Shown: positions 20,931-33,100, counted from the stretch's first letter. The stretch: 64,000 nt of DNA from Rehmannia glutinosa (GCA_016081115.2 CM071924.1:88984616-89048615); one strand, 5' to 3'. Notes: generated by a model from the sequence alone, not told the origin. Translations and numbers: made by a program.

Positions 20931-23748
20931 ATGGAGGAAGAATTTCATAGCATTAAAGTGAGCGGCATGCAGTTCTCCTATGATGTTCATACCCCTTTGT
21001 TCTTCGATTTTAGTCTCAATATCTCTCGCGGATCGCGGTGCCTCCTCGTCGGCGCGAATGGATCTGGTGCGCTTTTTGTCGTGGGTTTTGCTTTTTCAAT
21101 CTCGATTTTGTTCGTTTTTTGTTATGTGGTGGTTGTTTTGTACAGGGAAGACGACGCTACTGAGGATATTGGCGGGGAAGCATATGGTGGGCGGGAAAGA
21201 TGTGGTGAGAGTGCTGAATTCTTCGGCTTTTCACGACACTAGTCTCGTTTGCAATGGTGATTTGGCCTATCTGGGTGAATCTTGGAGTAAAACTGTGGGC
21301 TCTGCTGTGAGTTACCCCCATCCTGTAGCCTTTCAATTTTTTTGATTTTTTGTACTTAATATATTGACTTCATTGTGATTTTGATTTTGTGAAATATAAT
21401 GGTGTTAGTGGTGTTGTTAGATAGCAAGAAATTGTCGTGTGTTCTGGATTTGTCACATTAGTTTTCTCATGGTTTGGTAGGGGATCATAAGCTTTGGTTG
21501 ATTAAAGCTTGTTCTTGAGTTTTGAGGTGTTAATTAAGTGTTAAAATAACTATTACTACGTTTTAAACATCATTATGAGTGGATTTTCTATTCGCATTTT
21601 ACGGGGTGTCTATATTTGGAAGCTGGTTTGAGTTATTTTTTCACTTTTTGTCAAAATTTAGGGAGAACTGCCGCTCCAAGGAGACTTCTCTGCCGAACAT
21701 ATGATATTTGGAGGTGTGTGGGTGGTCTATATTTTGTGTTTTTTTTTTTAGTATCTGCTTGCAACATTGATTTGTGCTAATCCATTTGGTAGAGTTCATA
21801 TTTGTGGTGTAGAATGTTTTTGACATTTCAGTTTCCTGGAGCTGCCTGTAGCTGTGGGGTTTTCCTCATTTAAGTACATCTAATTTCTTAAACCTTATAT
21901 TACTAAGTTTCTTTTGTATTTCCTTGTTATGATCCAGTTGAAGGGGTTGACCCTATTAGGCGAGATAAGCTGATTGAACTGTTGGATATTGATCTTCGTT
22001 GGCGGATGCACAAGGTTTCTGATGGTCAACGACGTCGAGTCCAAATTTGCATGGGTCTCCTTCATCCTTACAAGGTAACTTTCGTCTACCTGGCTGACCT
22101 TTAGCTCTGTACTTCTGAAAGGTTATAGCTTGTCTGCTACCTTAGAAATGTGTTGTCAGTGACACGTGTTAGATGACCTTTAGATCTGTACTTCTGAAAG
22201 GTTATTGCTCGTCTGCTGCCTTAGAAATGTGTTGTTAGTGACACGTGTTAGATTTTGGGAGTGTTTGCAGAAGCTTTTGCTTTTAGAAGTGATTTATTGT
22301 TGCCAAAGTAGAAGTAGTTAAGAATAAGAAGTTGGTAGTGTTTGAAAATAGAATCAAAAGTTGAAATCAGAAGTTGAGAGTGTTTGGAAAAAAGTTGTAA
22401 AAGTGCTTATTTGTTTGTAAAAGTCAAATCAAAAGTTGAAGAAGAAATCTAAAGCACCCCTCTCCTTGCTTTTAGATTTTTAATTAAATGAAGCAGAATC
22501 AGAAGCATAAGTTGGTACTTGCAAACACTAAAAAATGATTTTTTTTCCAGCCAAAATCAGAGAAGCACTTTCTTTTAGTGAGCAACACTCCCATTATTGG
22601 ACTTCTTGGCCAGTTTCTCGTTTTATTCCACTTTCCATACATTTATACACTGTGCTATCCATTATTTCTGACTGCTCAGGAGTAGTTTTCTTGTTAATTG
22701 GGGCATGTGGGATTTGGGTTTTTGTGGGTGGTGGCGAGGCTTCAAATTTACATTATGTAATCAATGTTGACGACAATACATCTTATCCTCCCCATAACGT
22801 GTGTTAAGCTCGTCGAATACATCTTTATTGGTCTATATTTACAATTGTCTCATTTGTTGGTGAGTGTGCTAACCATAAGGTAGTCAATCTAGGTACTTTT
22901 GCTTGATGAGGTTACTGTCGATCTAGATGTCGTGGCTAGGATGGATTTGCTGGAATTTTTCAAGGAAGAGTGTGAGCAGGTATGCCATGCTAATTTCTAC
23001 ATTTACCAAGGGAACTTAGTTGCAGCGTTAAGCTGCTACGTATTCTGCTTAATCCATCACCATATGGCTGTTAAATTATGCTTCACTTCAGTGTATCAGT
23101 ATAACAGTGATTATAGCTTATTAAACTTTCTTTTACGGTTAATTATAAAAAATACCCATCGGCATTTGTTTCTATTTTACAAATTGCATCCTCAAGTAAA
23201 TGCAAACCTGAAGGTGGTATTTGTAATACCTTGTGGGGTATTTCAAATTTTAAAAGACAATAAGAGCGTTTTGTAATCAGGCTAAACTTCAGGGATAGTT
23301 TTTGTAATTTACCCTTTCTATTATTTATGAAAAAGGTGATGTTTCAATACCTTTTGACAACAATATATCATGGGCTTATCGAGTCCATTCCTATACCTCG
23401 GAATCTCACATAAAACACTCAAACGCAATGTTAAGTTCATCTGTGATGTCATAATTTCAGAGAGGAGCAACAATTGTTTATGCAACTCACATTTTTGATG
23501 GGCTGGAGACTTGGGCAACCGATCTTGTTTATGTTCAAGACGGTGTGTTGAAGAAGTCAGAGAAGCTACCTGAGCTTCACGATCTGAGGAACAACCATAA
23601 TTTGCTCTCGGTTGTTGAGTCGTGGCTACGTTCTGAAACTAAGATTGAAAAGAAGAAACCAATTTTCGCTCCATCTCAACCCCAAAAACCTTCTCCATTT
23701 GATAATTCTCCTTTTAGGTCTTCAAGACATATGGCATATTATCGTTGA
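20931..23748 (+). CDS. ABCI19: ABC transporter I family ATPase, ABCI19-like
   Basis: Six exons: 20931-21066, 21146-21306, 21662-21713, 21938-22074, 22893-22979 and 23461-23748. All introns are GT-AG; 286 aa with an open frame. It is a single soluble nucleotide-binding domain without membrane segments. Walker A is GANGSGKTT (41-49), the Q-loop region AYLGESWSKTVGSA, the signature VSDGQRRRVQ (143-152, D in place of the usual second G), Walker B LLLDEVT (164-170), and H-loop His201 in YATHIFDGLE. The variant signature and C-terminal extension fit the Caf16-like plant group ABCI19/20/21, which works without a fused transporter domain and has been linked to cytokinin response. ATG 20931 was chosen because it starts the conserved VSGMQFSY strand; an upstream in-frame extension is possible. 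Introns contain a 79-bp duplication, a hAT-like MITE and a fold-back MITE. Confidence 0.9.
22096..22253. repeat. 79-bp tandem duplication in an ABCI19 intron
   Basis: Two head-to-tail units, 22096-22174 and 22175-22253, each running from GACCTTTAG to GACACGTGTTAGAT and differing at only a few positions. The low divergence points to a recent duplication. No function is evident. Confidence 0.9.
22257..22592. mobile_element. hAT-like MITE in an ABCI19 intron
   Basis: Ends are GGGAGTGTTTGC and GAGCAACACTCCC (inverted), with AGAAGC / AAAGTGCTT words inside typical of common plant hAT MITEs. No 8-bp target duplication is evident, so the class rests on the ends alone. Confidence 0.5.
23136..23314. 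mobile_element. Fold-back MITE copy 4, in an ABCI19 intron
   Basis: Starts CGGTTAATTATAAAAAATAC and ends GTTTTTGTAATTTACCC. The flanks TTTCTTTTA (23127-23135) and TTTCTATTA (23315-23323) match at 8 of 9 bases. It has the same centre as copies 2 and 5. Confidence 0.7.
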
Positions 23749-25364
23749 TCTCATCGCGTTTTGAGTTGAAATTCAAATTCATGGTCCAACAATAGCATAT
23801 TAGACCAACCCTCAATTTATAGTCAAACTATCTTGTTTCTTTTCAGGCATCACAATTGCCACTTGCAGAAATTTCTTTCATCCTGCTGGTATAGCATAAC
23901 ACCATATGTATCGGTTGTGTTTTATATTTCACACATTGTATCATTATAGTACACTCATTTCTTGGTAAATGGTGAATTGGATTTACAAGATTGTGGAAAT
24001 TAATTATTTTAGGTTTTTGCACTTGCTAATGTTACATTTATTCTAAGTTTCTAAACTAAGAAATGTGCATCAGTTATAAGTCTGCACATACACATGCCTA
24101 TTTATGATTTCAAGAATCTATGCTCCTTGACAATAGATTTTAGGGTTAATTACAAAAACTACCCCATGAGGTTTAGCCTAAATACAGAAAGCTCAATTAT
24201 TTTTTTAAATATTACAAATACTCCATTGGCATTTGTTGTTATTTTACAAATTGCACGCTCAATGCATCCCCCCTTGTATATTTGTTACGTAAATACAAAC
24301 CTCAATGGTTTGTGTTTGCAATTTTGAAGATAATTGGAGTTTTTTGTAATTAGTCTAAACCTCAGTGGTAGTTTTTGTAATATCCCTATATCTTAACAAT
24401 GCCTCCATTTCTTTCAAAATTTGTGTTGTTTTTTTTGTCATGGATTCTACTTTCTGGACCTTAACCAATTGTGGAATGTTTTTGTGACACAATTGCAACC
24501 TAAGTTTTTTTATTGTGCCAATACTTTGTTTTTATTGCAACAGAAGTTACTAAATATCAGGAATTTAGGTGTTGAGTGGGATTGATTGCAACTACACCAA
24601 CCAAAAGCGTCACTATTTCTTGCCAAACACGATTTTGGGTATTCATATTTTCTCCCACTCTAAGACAAGTCAAGCCTATACAGCAACCATATATAGAGCC
24701 TTTACATATATGCTTTGTTTCATTGGAATAAGTCATCCTCAAGCATAATTTATTCTGCATTGTTTACTTTCTTACAAAGTAAACACATCAGATTCATAGG
24801 TTTACTCGTCAACAATCTTAAATTTTCAACTCTAAATTTATCTTATGTTGTGTTTCATATCATATATCCATACCACTATACCACATACCACGTGTATATG
24901 ATTAATACAGATTTTATATTTCTTACAAAACAAAAATTATACATATATTGTATAGAATACATGATGATATAGTATGTTAAATACAAGATTCGAAAATTGC
25001 CAACACTTTCTAAGTAATATTGTCTAATATTTGTGTATATAGTAGTGACAATAGCAACAAAATTTCTCATACTTTTTTTAAAAAATAATTAGAATAAAAT
25101 AGAATATTTTTCATACAGCGTTTAAATTCCATTTATGCCGTTTATAAGTAATGAAATATAAAATCTCACGGACCTTTTATTAATAAGGTATTTTATTTTA
25201 GAATCTTATTTCCTATTTTGATAAAATCATACTACATTAATAAATCATTTTGGTTTTTATACATTTGTTTTAGGGATAAGGTATTGAAAATCTTCTCGTC
25301 TAAATTTTGTTTTATAAAATAGTTAGATATTCATATTAATGGGTTTCCAAAATAATCACATAGT
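23749..25364. other. 3' region of the ABC gene and AT-rich intergenic DNA
   Basis: The ABC-gene 3' UTR should occupy the first few hundred bases. A MITE lies at 24143-24386. The rest is AT-rich with no gene, RNA or repeat that I could support. Confidence 0.5.
24143..24386. mobile_element. Fold-back MITE copy 5
   Basis: Starts GGGTTAATTACAAAAACTAC and ends AGTTTTTGTAATATCCC. The flanks TAGATTTTA and TATATCTTA match at 7 of 9. It belongs to the subfamily with the ATTTTACAAATTGCA centre. Confidence 0.65.
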
Positions 25365-25382
25365 ATAAAGATGCATGAATTT

Positions 25383-26001
25383 GATTATATTCCAGAGAGA
25401 CTTCGACCGAAACCCCATCACCGCTCGTCACTCCGCCTCCGCCCATCGCCGCCCGTCACTGAGCCTCCGCCCATCGTCGCCCGTCACATCTCGCTCCAAC
25501 GATCCGTCTGAGGGGTTCAAGGTTATGGCCGCTACTGCCGAGAAACGTTGGTCAGATATGGCGGATGAAGAAGATCAAATTGATGCAGATAAATTGGAAG
25601 CTTTAATGACCAGGTTAGCGACTCCTCAACTACTCCGCTTTGTCGTTCACTCCGTTGATTCCTCAAAAGCTATGAAGGCTATGGAAATTGTGGCCCGAGC
25701 ACAGCCTGCCGATATTCCACATGATACATCGACCTTCGTGGATGATACTCAAGCACATGCAAAAAAAATAAATGACAGTGTCATTCGAAAATCCTCTAGA
25801 TATAGACGTCCATCATTTAGATTGCGTTTTTAAGGTTTTTTTGGGTGTTTCTTTTATGGGGAACTCTTTTGCCTATCAAAGGTTCGGTTTTATTTTGATA
25901 AGTTTTAATGAGACTCTTATTTTAAAGCTAGTTGCTTGGCTTGTAAGCAGTGCTCTTTCTTCATTTTTCTTTTTAATAATATTTCGCACTTATTTAAAAA
26001 A
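25383..26001 (+). mobile_element. Processed retrocopy with 18-bp target duplication
   Basis: The 18-bp repeat ATAAAGATGCATGAATTT lies at 25365-25382 and 26002-26019 without mismatch. The insert has a GC-rich 5' part with an open frame, an AT-rich 3' part and a terminal A run. It has no intron, as expected of a reverse-transcribed mRNA. The last 120 bp (ending AATATTTCGCACTTATTT plus A run) look like a LINE 3' end, so the copy may be a chimera. Confidence 0.75.
25525..25833 (+). CDS. Uncharacterised 102-aa ORF inside the retrocopy
   Basis: ATG at 25525 opens 102 codons, starting MAATAEKRWSDMADEEDQID and ending in an Arg-rich tail. The same frame is open 150 bases further upstream without another good start. 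The N-terminal part is acidic (DMADEEDQIDADKLEALM) and the middle could form a helix; there is no membrane segment. I do not recognise the family. It may be a fragment of the parent protein that ends where 3' sequence of other origin begins. Expression is unproven; it has no visible promoter of its own. Confidence 0.4.
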   Translation: MAATAEKRWSDMADEEDQIDADKLEALMTRLATPQLLRFVVHSVDSSKAMKAMEIVARAQPADIPHDTSTFVDDTQAHAKKINDSVIRKSSRYRRPSFRLRF

Positions 26002-26019
26002 ATAAAGATGCATGAATTT

Positions 26020-27404
26020 TATTGTATCACTAAGAATTTTTTGAATTATTTAGAAGTCATTCTGAATAATACCGAGATACGAATTTTAAGAGGTAGTAAA
26101 TTATTCCCGTTTTTATAATTTTTTTTCATCTAATAAAATTTACTAGATGTGGTATATAATTTTCTTGAATATACTTCTCAAGTAAGAATTAAAAAGGGAC
26201 CTAATATTGCTCTATAGTCAGAATTCTTAAATTCACCCCACATGTTTTTCAATTCCTCACAACCACTATTACAATTTTTTTCTTGAGGGGCAGTAGATCC
26301 TATTTAAATTATAAAGCAGATACAACCAAACAGATGTTGAGGTTTCAGCCAACAACAACATTGTACAATAAGGATTTGTCCCAATTCAAGTCAATATATA
26401 CATACATATTTCAAATTTATAAAAGACTAATAATTACATTATATATTGTTGGGGTAAAATCATAATTATATTCTTTACGTCACTATTTAATTATTTACAC
26501 ATGGATATTCATCATTGTATATGAATAATGTCAATTGACCCATAAGGTTCAAAGTGTTATTGAGTAGCCCATGAATTCAGTTCGCTATATCCGATCCACA
26601 TGTCCACTTTATTCTACAAGACTCACGTGACCCATTATTCAAGGTGTAAAAGGTCCCTCAATGTTCATTTGTAAGTAAATTTAATTAATTACTGTGAATT
26701 ATATTCCTGTGCTCTGAATTTTTCTCTCCTACAAACATTGACTTGAGCGTCGGATGGCTTTCGGGGACAACCTCATGGACCCCATAACCTTATTATGTAT
26801 GTTGCAGGCTAATTTCCATCAGAAGATTTCATCGATTCGAGAGAAGAGTTTGGATCGATTTATCATATTTCTTGACTTTGAGTGATCTGCAATTTTTCGT
26901 AGCATCGTGTATAAATCCAAAATATTAAATATATATTAGAATAAACTACTGTATAAATCATGGGGATAGATCTCTTGATTGTGAGCCTCAGATACACAAG
27001 GATCAATTTTCTGAATGGTTTTCTTTTCTTTTTTTTTTTTAAAAAAAAAACTTCTACTTATAATGTATTACAACTGCATCATGAGTCTTTATACAGTTGT
27101 GATTGAAGAAGACATTAATGGACATTCATATCCATCCATGTGCAGTGGTTTTAGTAGTCAACCCCCAGACAAAATTTAGTCCAACTAAACCAATTATAGG
27201 ATCCATATAATTGCTTTTGTCTTGTTCAGATTTTAATTAATTACAGTATCGCTCATGACTCATGAGTGATAACTGGGGGGAAAAAAGAACCCAAAAAAAT
27301 AAAATGAGGAAATTGCTTCATACACAAACATGTCCATTAATTAGCAGACAACAATGTGTCAATGACAATAAAAGAACAGCTTACAACAGTTTTTCCTTTT
27401 TTTC
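26020..27404. other. Intergenic stretch with a possible LTR remnant
   Basis: No gene seen. 26738-26790 reads ACTTGAGCGTCGGATGGC and then CGGGGACAACC, the pattern found near the U5 end of many plant Gypsy LTRs. With no second LTR or coding domain it would be a solo or fragmentary LTR. The rest is AT-rich. Confidence 0.35.
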
Positions 27405-27500
27405 TTTTTCTTTTTAGTACAACGGGATAGTAGGAGATGAGACACAAACTCATATGAAATCGAATGCGGGTCAAATATCCGACAACACAAACTTCTACTA
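27390..27500 (-). mobile_element. SINE-like repeat copy A
   Basis: Read on the minus strand, it passes from a GTTTGTGTTGTCGG-type head through ATTCGATTTCATATGAGT to GTTGTACTAAAAAG and an A-rich tail. The same order recurs at 38597-38720 (minus) and 41745-41868 (plus). The TTCGANYTC core resembles a Pol III B box. Confidence 0.5.
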
Positions 27501-27619
27501 TCGAGCACAAAATTGATCTCGATTATACGTTTTTCTTGAAAATAATAAAAGTAAAAACTAGTAAATGGGGAATACTTATTTACATGTTTGAAGAAAACGC
27601 ATATATCGAGGATCAAATG

Positions 27620-27725
27620 ATCAATCTTGTACTTGATGTTAGTGTTGTAAGGCGATTGACATGATTCGATCTATTATGAGTGTGTATGTTCTCTCTTTTA
27701 CTATCTCTCACTATATACAAAACAA
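27620..27725 (+). mobile_element. Diverged SINE-like repeat copy B
   Basis: Plus-strand copy containing TTGTAAGGCGATTGACATGA, GATTCGATCT, ATGAGTGTGTATGTTCTCTC and CACTATATAC, alignable to the other members but without a clean tail. Confidence 0.4.
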
Positions 27726-27994
27726 GGATTGAACCTAATACACCAAGTTCATAAAAGTTCTCAAGTTAATACACTAAGTTCAAACTCTTAGAGACTAAAG
27801 ACCCAAATTAACCAAACCTTTTGTGACACTATGAATACTTTCAACCTTCATTATTAAAAGATGCTATTAAGTACGCAAGTTTTTATGCTTGTTCTCGAAT
27901 TGATTTGAAACCCATTTAACATTTTCATCCAACAACACAATTTCAGCAGGAGTACTACGAAAATATGAGTAATACCACATTAATTATATTTCTA

Positions 27995-28645
27995 TACCGA
28001 AAATTTGTAGTTGGGAGCTAATTATACTGCATTAATATTTTAATTTCTTGGGGAAAATAGACATAAAACAAAAATGAGCAATAAATCTGGAGCACATTGT
28101 CACGTCCCGTGACATTAGGATGTCTTTCGCTACGACTTTTTGGTAAATTGTCTTTGTGAATGATCTGTATATCCGACTTTAGTCCTACTTTGGTTTGTAG
28201 TATGTACATATGACCCTTCTGATGTTGACAAGCCGACCCGATTAAGTTTGGGAGTTTGTCGTCGACGGTGGTGGGATCTTTGGAGCCGCATTCCCGATGA
28301 GCCCAAGACAGGGGCAAAACACGTGGTTGTCCCGAGGGATAGGTTGACTCTGGGTGGTCCGGGGCACCACACGAGCATCGTCTAGAGACCCAAAACCAGT
28401 GGTTGTCCCGAGGATAGGCTGACCCTGGGTGGTCCAGGGCACCGCACGAGTGTCGTCTGGATCGAAATGGCTAGGCTGTGACAAGACATACCGCATAGTT
28501 TTATTAGTATACTAAAAAATTGTAGTTGAGAGCTAATTATAAATACTTTAGTAGAGCTGTCAAAAAAAAAAAAAAAACTTTAATAGAGGATAAGTTTTAG
28601 GGGAAAAATATAGACATAAGAGAAATGCAATAAATTTGGAGCAAA
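27995..28645. repeat. Imperfect direct repeat flanking a GC-rich insert
   Basis: About 110 bp at 27995-28101 (TTGTAGTTGGGAGCTAATTA to AATAAATCTGGAGCA) recurs diverged at 28505-28645 (TTGTAGTTGAGAGCTAATTA to AATAAATTTGGAGCA). Between them lies a GC-rich block starting TGTCACGTCCCGTGAC and ending GGCTGTGACA. It looks like a local duplication split by, or created with, an insertion. Confidence 0.6.
28323..28466. repeat. 76-bp tandem duplication in the GC-rich insert
   Basis: Two units start GTGGTTGTCCCGAGG at 28323 and 28399 and continue through TGGGTGGTCC and CACGAG to TCGTCT. They differ at several sites. They may be LTR-internal repeats of a lost element; the block has TG...CA-like ends. Confidence 0.7.
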
Positions 28646-28780
28646 TTTTAATGAATCTTAGGGAAAAAACCAGTACTATTGTTTTTAACATTTAAAACAA
28701 TACTTATTTCGTTCTTTCAAAAAAATACTTATTTTCTTCTCAGAAAAAAACAATACTTATTTCGTAAGGCAATAAAAAAT

Positions 28781-28992
28781 CGGATTGAATCTTCTATTCC
28801 AAAATCGTATTTCATCTCATATTCCAATCGTGTGGATGATAGACACATGTATTACACTTACCATGTTAATTTGCAAGCATAAATCAGCGAGAAATTGTAG
28901 GGTTCTAGTATGGTAAGTATTATACACGTCTTAATCATCCGTTCGGTGGAAACGTGAGATGAAATCAATTTTGGAATAGAAGATCTCATCCG
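28781..28992. mobile_element. Hairpin MITE, second fold-back family, 9-bp TSD
   Basis: Arms of about 80 bp: TCTTCTATTCCAAAAT and TTTCATCTCA in the left arm return inverted as TGAGATGAAA and ATTTTGGAATAGAAGA in the right arm, around a loop of about 55 bp. ATAAAAAAT occurs at 28772-28780 and 28993-29001, a perfect 9-bp target duplication. Ends are CGGATTG and CATCCG. Confidence 0.75.
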
Positions 28993-30150
28993 ATAAAAAA
29001 TAAAATATGTTTTTGCAACAAGGCAATGTAGGAGCATTTATTATAGAGAATTAAATGTAATTGTGGAACGTTGAACAAGGAAGAAGTTATAAATAGTGGA
29101 GAAAACGTTAGATCATGCCAAGGTCACCTTTTAGTTCCCCATACCTGCGAAAATGGCGGATTAGTTTTTTTGTTTTAGTTTTTTCTCCATATATACAATC
29201 ATTACTCAATATATTATATATATTTATTTCAATCAGTCAAGCTTCTATTTTATATTATTTGTGTGTATATATACGTGCACGGTTGTATTTCGCTGATCGG
29301 TTTTCTCTCTCCCGTCCCTAAAGATTTGGCGGTAAGCCGATCTTTCTGCCTATTGCTCTGCCTTTTTACTGAATTTAATTTTTAATTTTTTTTTTAATTT
29401 TCTATTTCTCCTGAAACCTGTGTTGAGGAACAAAATCTTGTGTCCTCGATTTGGTTGCATGTAATCGAGTGGATTTTATATTCTGGGAATTTTGAACCGC
29501 TGATTTTTCATGGTTTTTTCAACAGGGTTGGTGAATTTTTGGGACTTTTTCCAATTCAAGAGTCAAGGTATTGCTGTGATCGTTTGAAATTATGGTTGTG
29601 TGATTCTTTTTGTGTTGTTTCCTTATTTGGTTTATCCTTTTATTGTGAAATAAAATATAGAATTTTACTGGTGGAATAAGAAGATGTATTTTTGTTTCTT
29701 TTGTTAGAAAAATTAATTTGTGTTTTCTGTCTTGATCAAGTTTTTCAAGCTTTGTGTTGAATCACATTTATGTCATTGAATCTGAGTGTTTCTGTGTTTG
29801 AGCAGCATGTGAGATTCATTAAATTTGTGGTTTTTTTAAAAGTTGGACGATATTTTGAAGAAATTGGTATGTTTTGCAATTCTTGCAGGGTAGGATATAA
29901 GTTTGTAATAACAGCATTTTCTGTATATATGCCCATGGTGCTAAACTGATGTTTTTCAGCAGCATGTTTGGACATTTCTGGCATGGTGTCGTAGATGTTG
30001 GTATCGTTTCATAACATAATACGAAGAGTGTGTTTCTTTTATTGGTAGGTTCTGTATTTTGGGGATGAGATGAATGGTGTCAGTTTACAATGAGAGACAT
30101 GGTTGGAAAGCAGTTTGCAAATCGCCTCATTAATTGAGGAAATTAAATAC
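28993..30150 (+). promoter_or_regulatory. Promoter and 5' leader region of the NDR kinase gene
   Basis: TATA-like GTGTATATATACGTG at 29262-29276 is followed by a CT-rich stretch (CTCTCTCCCGTCCC) fitting a start region near 29300. A donor-like GGCGGTAAGCC at about 29328 and an acceptor-like TTGGTAG ending at 30048 suggest at least one leader intron before the ATG at 30151. Positions are inferred from motifs only. Confidence 0.45.
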
Positions 30151-33100
30151 ATGGATTCAGCAAAGAGTTGGTTTCAGAAGTTTCAACCACGAGATCGCTT
30201 GAGGTCATCGACTAGAAAGAAGGATTCAATGGGTAGTGGAAGAGAAGAACCAAAATCACTTTCAACTGAGGAAGCCTCAACCCTTACAAAACAGAGGGTC
30301 GCTGCTGCAAAGCAGTATATTGAAAATCATTACAAAGAGCAGATGAAAAATCTTCAGGAAAGAAGAGAGCGGTATGGACATAATTAGAAGTTGTTGTATC
30401 TTAATTTTGTTGAAGAAACGGTCTTTGCGTTACACTTTTGCATTTGATAATATTTTTGCAACTCAAGCATTTAAGGTTTTCCGGGGAATTATTAAGCTTT
30501 GAATTACTTGGCATGCAATGCCTACATTTAGCTCAAATTCGACATTGTATTCATTGTTTTGTTGACCAGGAAGACTATCATAAGAAAATTACCATTCCCC
30601 TTTGCATCTCTATCTAGCCATTAGATATGCCTCTTATGGATTTAGTTTGATGAGAATTAGGATGGTAATATGAGGTGGATCCACTCCTGTTATTGCGTAT
30701 TTGATTTTTCATTATGTGCAAGGACCTCGTAATAGTTCAAGTTTGAAGTATTTCAATAAAATATATGCTGCAGTAGAGTGTATTCGTGGACCCATCCAAA
30801 TTTCAAATGTTCTTAATTAGTTCAAGCACATATATTTTAGGCCATTTATTTGCAAAGGCGGTATTATACTAAATCATGTTCCTGGAAAAGTTTGGATCCT
30901 ATAAATTATACAGTGGAAACCATTCATAAACTTTTATATTGTCTTTGGATGATTGCAAAAGGCAAGATGTTTTTTCTTCTTGCCAGGAGATTTAGAAAGT
31001 TGACTTACTCGTAAACTTCTACTTTTCATTTTTGTTCCTAAAGCATATTTAGGTGCAGAAAAGCTATAGTTGTGTAAGAAAAGGAAATGGAGATAATGCT
31101 AAACCCTGATAGATAAGGTCTGCTACTATGAACTCCCTTAGTTTAGTACGATTGCTTTATGGACGGCTGTTTTTTTCACTTGTTTATTTGCCACTAAGTA
31201 AAAAACAAAAGAGATTTTTTTGGGTTGGAATTGGTAATTTACTTGTCAACCTAAGTGCATCACCAGCAAGCATTTCTTCATATCTTTTACATCCGCCATA
31301 GGTTTTGGATTTGTATTATTTGCCGGGTAGGAAATGCCATTTTTCTACTTCGCAGTACAAGTGACTATCATTTCACTTTTGCATGTTGACAGGCGGAATT
31401 TGCTTGAGAAGAAGCTAGCCGATGCTGATGTATCCGAGGAAGATCAAACTAACCTATTAAAATTTTTAGAGAAGAAGGAAACTGAATATATGCGCCTCCA
31501 GCGGCACAAAATGGGGGCTGATGATTTTGAGTTACTGACTATGATTGGGAAGGGTGCTTTTGGGGAGGTAAATATTACAAATAATATGTCTATCTCGGTT
31601 ATCATTACTTAGTTTGGTTGATTTTATATGATTAGTTTCCTAGTAGTTGACTTTTATCTGGACCTTAACTTATCCAAGTGCGCATCAGTAAGAGTGCATT
31701 AGCTAATATTTGGTGCTAAGAGAGATTCCTAATAAAGATACAAATATATCTTGTCCTTTTGCTATTCACCTTCCAGCGGTTGTTCATCTGGTGAAAAAAA
31801 GGGTAGTACATTTGTTTGCTCTCCTTTACCTGTTACCAAATAAATTTTTGTGAAATGAAGGACTGCGGGTCCTTCTTTGGGTGCAACATCAATTGTTATT
31901 ACAGATGCTTTATCCTCCAAAAGTTATCAAATGAAGCACTTTGCTAAAATATATATAATTTGTTACAATTTGTAACTTCAGTGGCAGGTGCTTCAATACT
32001 TAGTTATGTAATCAAGCATGTAGGTTTACTCATCAGGATTCCAGATCAGTTGAATTTGTGTGAATCTGTTTGGTCCTTTTGGTGACAAAACGAAGCCATT
32101 TAATCAATATAAAGGAGTTGAGCAATTCAAGTTGTTGACACAGTATGAAAACACTGTTAATCATCCTATTTATTACAATTGTTTGTAGTAATTAAACAAG
32201 TGGGGTTATAAACTTTTGACTTTTGTCAACTCGAGTTTTAAACTTTATATTTCAAATTCAAATCTTTTACAAATGCAAGGTCTGATAGTTCCTGTTTACT
32301 GGATTTGAGCATGTCACTCGTCAAGGTCAAGGGTTCTAGTTGGCATTTTTATGGTTTTCTTTTGTTTGAGACGGCAACAAGTCTGCTTGAAATGGATTTT
32401 CAGGAAATAGGATAAATGCAAAATAGAATTAGATCAACTTCTTGATACCTTGTGTGTGGTGGGAGTAGGAGTGGGATCATGATCGCTAAATTTAATCCAA
32501 ATGTTTATTATGTTGTTTAGGGGTAATAGTGGAACTACCAGTGTATGACTGTATGTATTAAACATTTATTTATTTTTGCTTTTTTATTTATTTAAATCAG
32601 TTTCATTCTTCATTTTGATTAATCCTGCACTGTTATCAATACAAACACTTGAATAAACTGAAAGTTGATTGGGTAAATTTTGATTATATATGGATGTATG
32701 TATATGTACATGCATGTATGACGCGAAATGAAGAGCCATCCTATTTCCTTCTTTATCCTTTTCCATGATTGAGTTTCATCCCATTATCTCTATTTCTGTA
32801 ACATGTCAACCTGAGAAAAGAGTGAGAATGGTGTCTAGCATTGGTGGTGAGGCTCTGTAAGGTGGTCGGTTGAGGTAATGGCAATGGTGGTTGATGGGAT
32901 GTTTATGGCTGCGGGGAGAGGGAGTAGCAAGATTAGCCATGGTGGAGAAGAGATTGACGCCAGTGAGGACTAAGGAGGCAAGGGAATGTGGTTGGTGATG
33001 GAGAAAAAGTCACTCTGAGAGATGATGTTGGTTGCGAAGTGTCTATAGCAGTGGTGATTGCGGTACTTGGTAGAGGGTGGGAGATATTGTGGGTTGGAGA

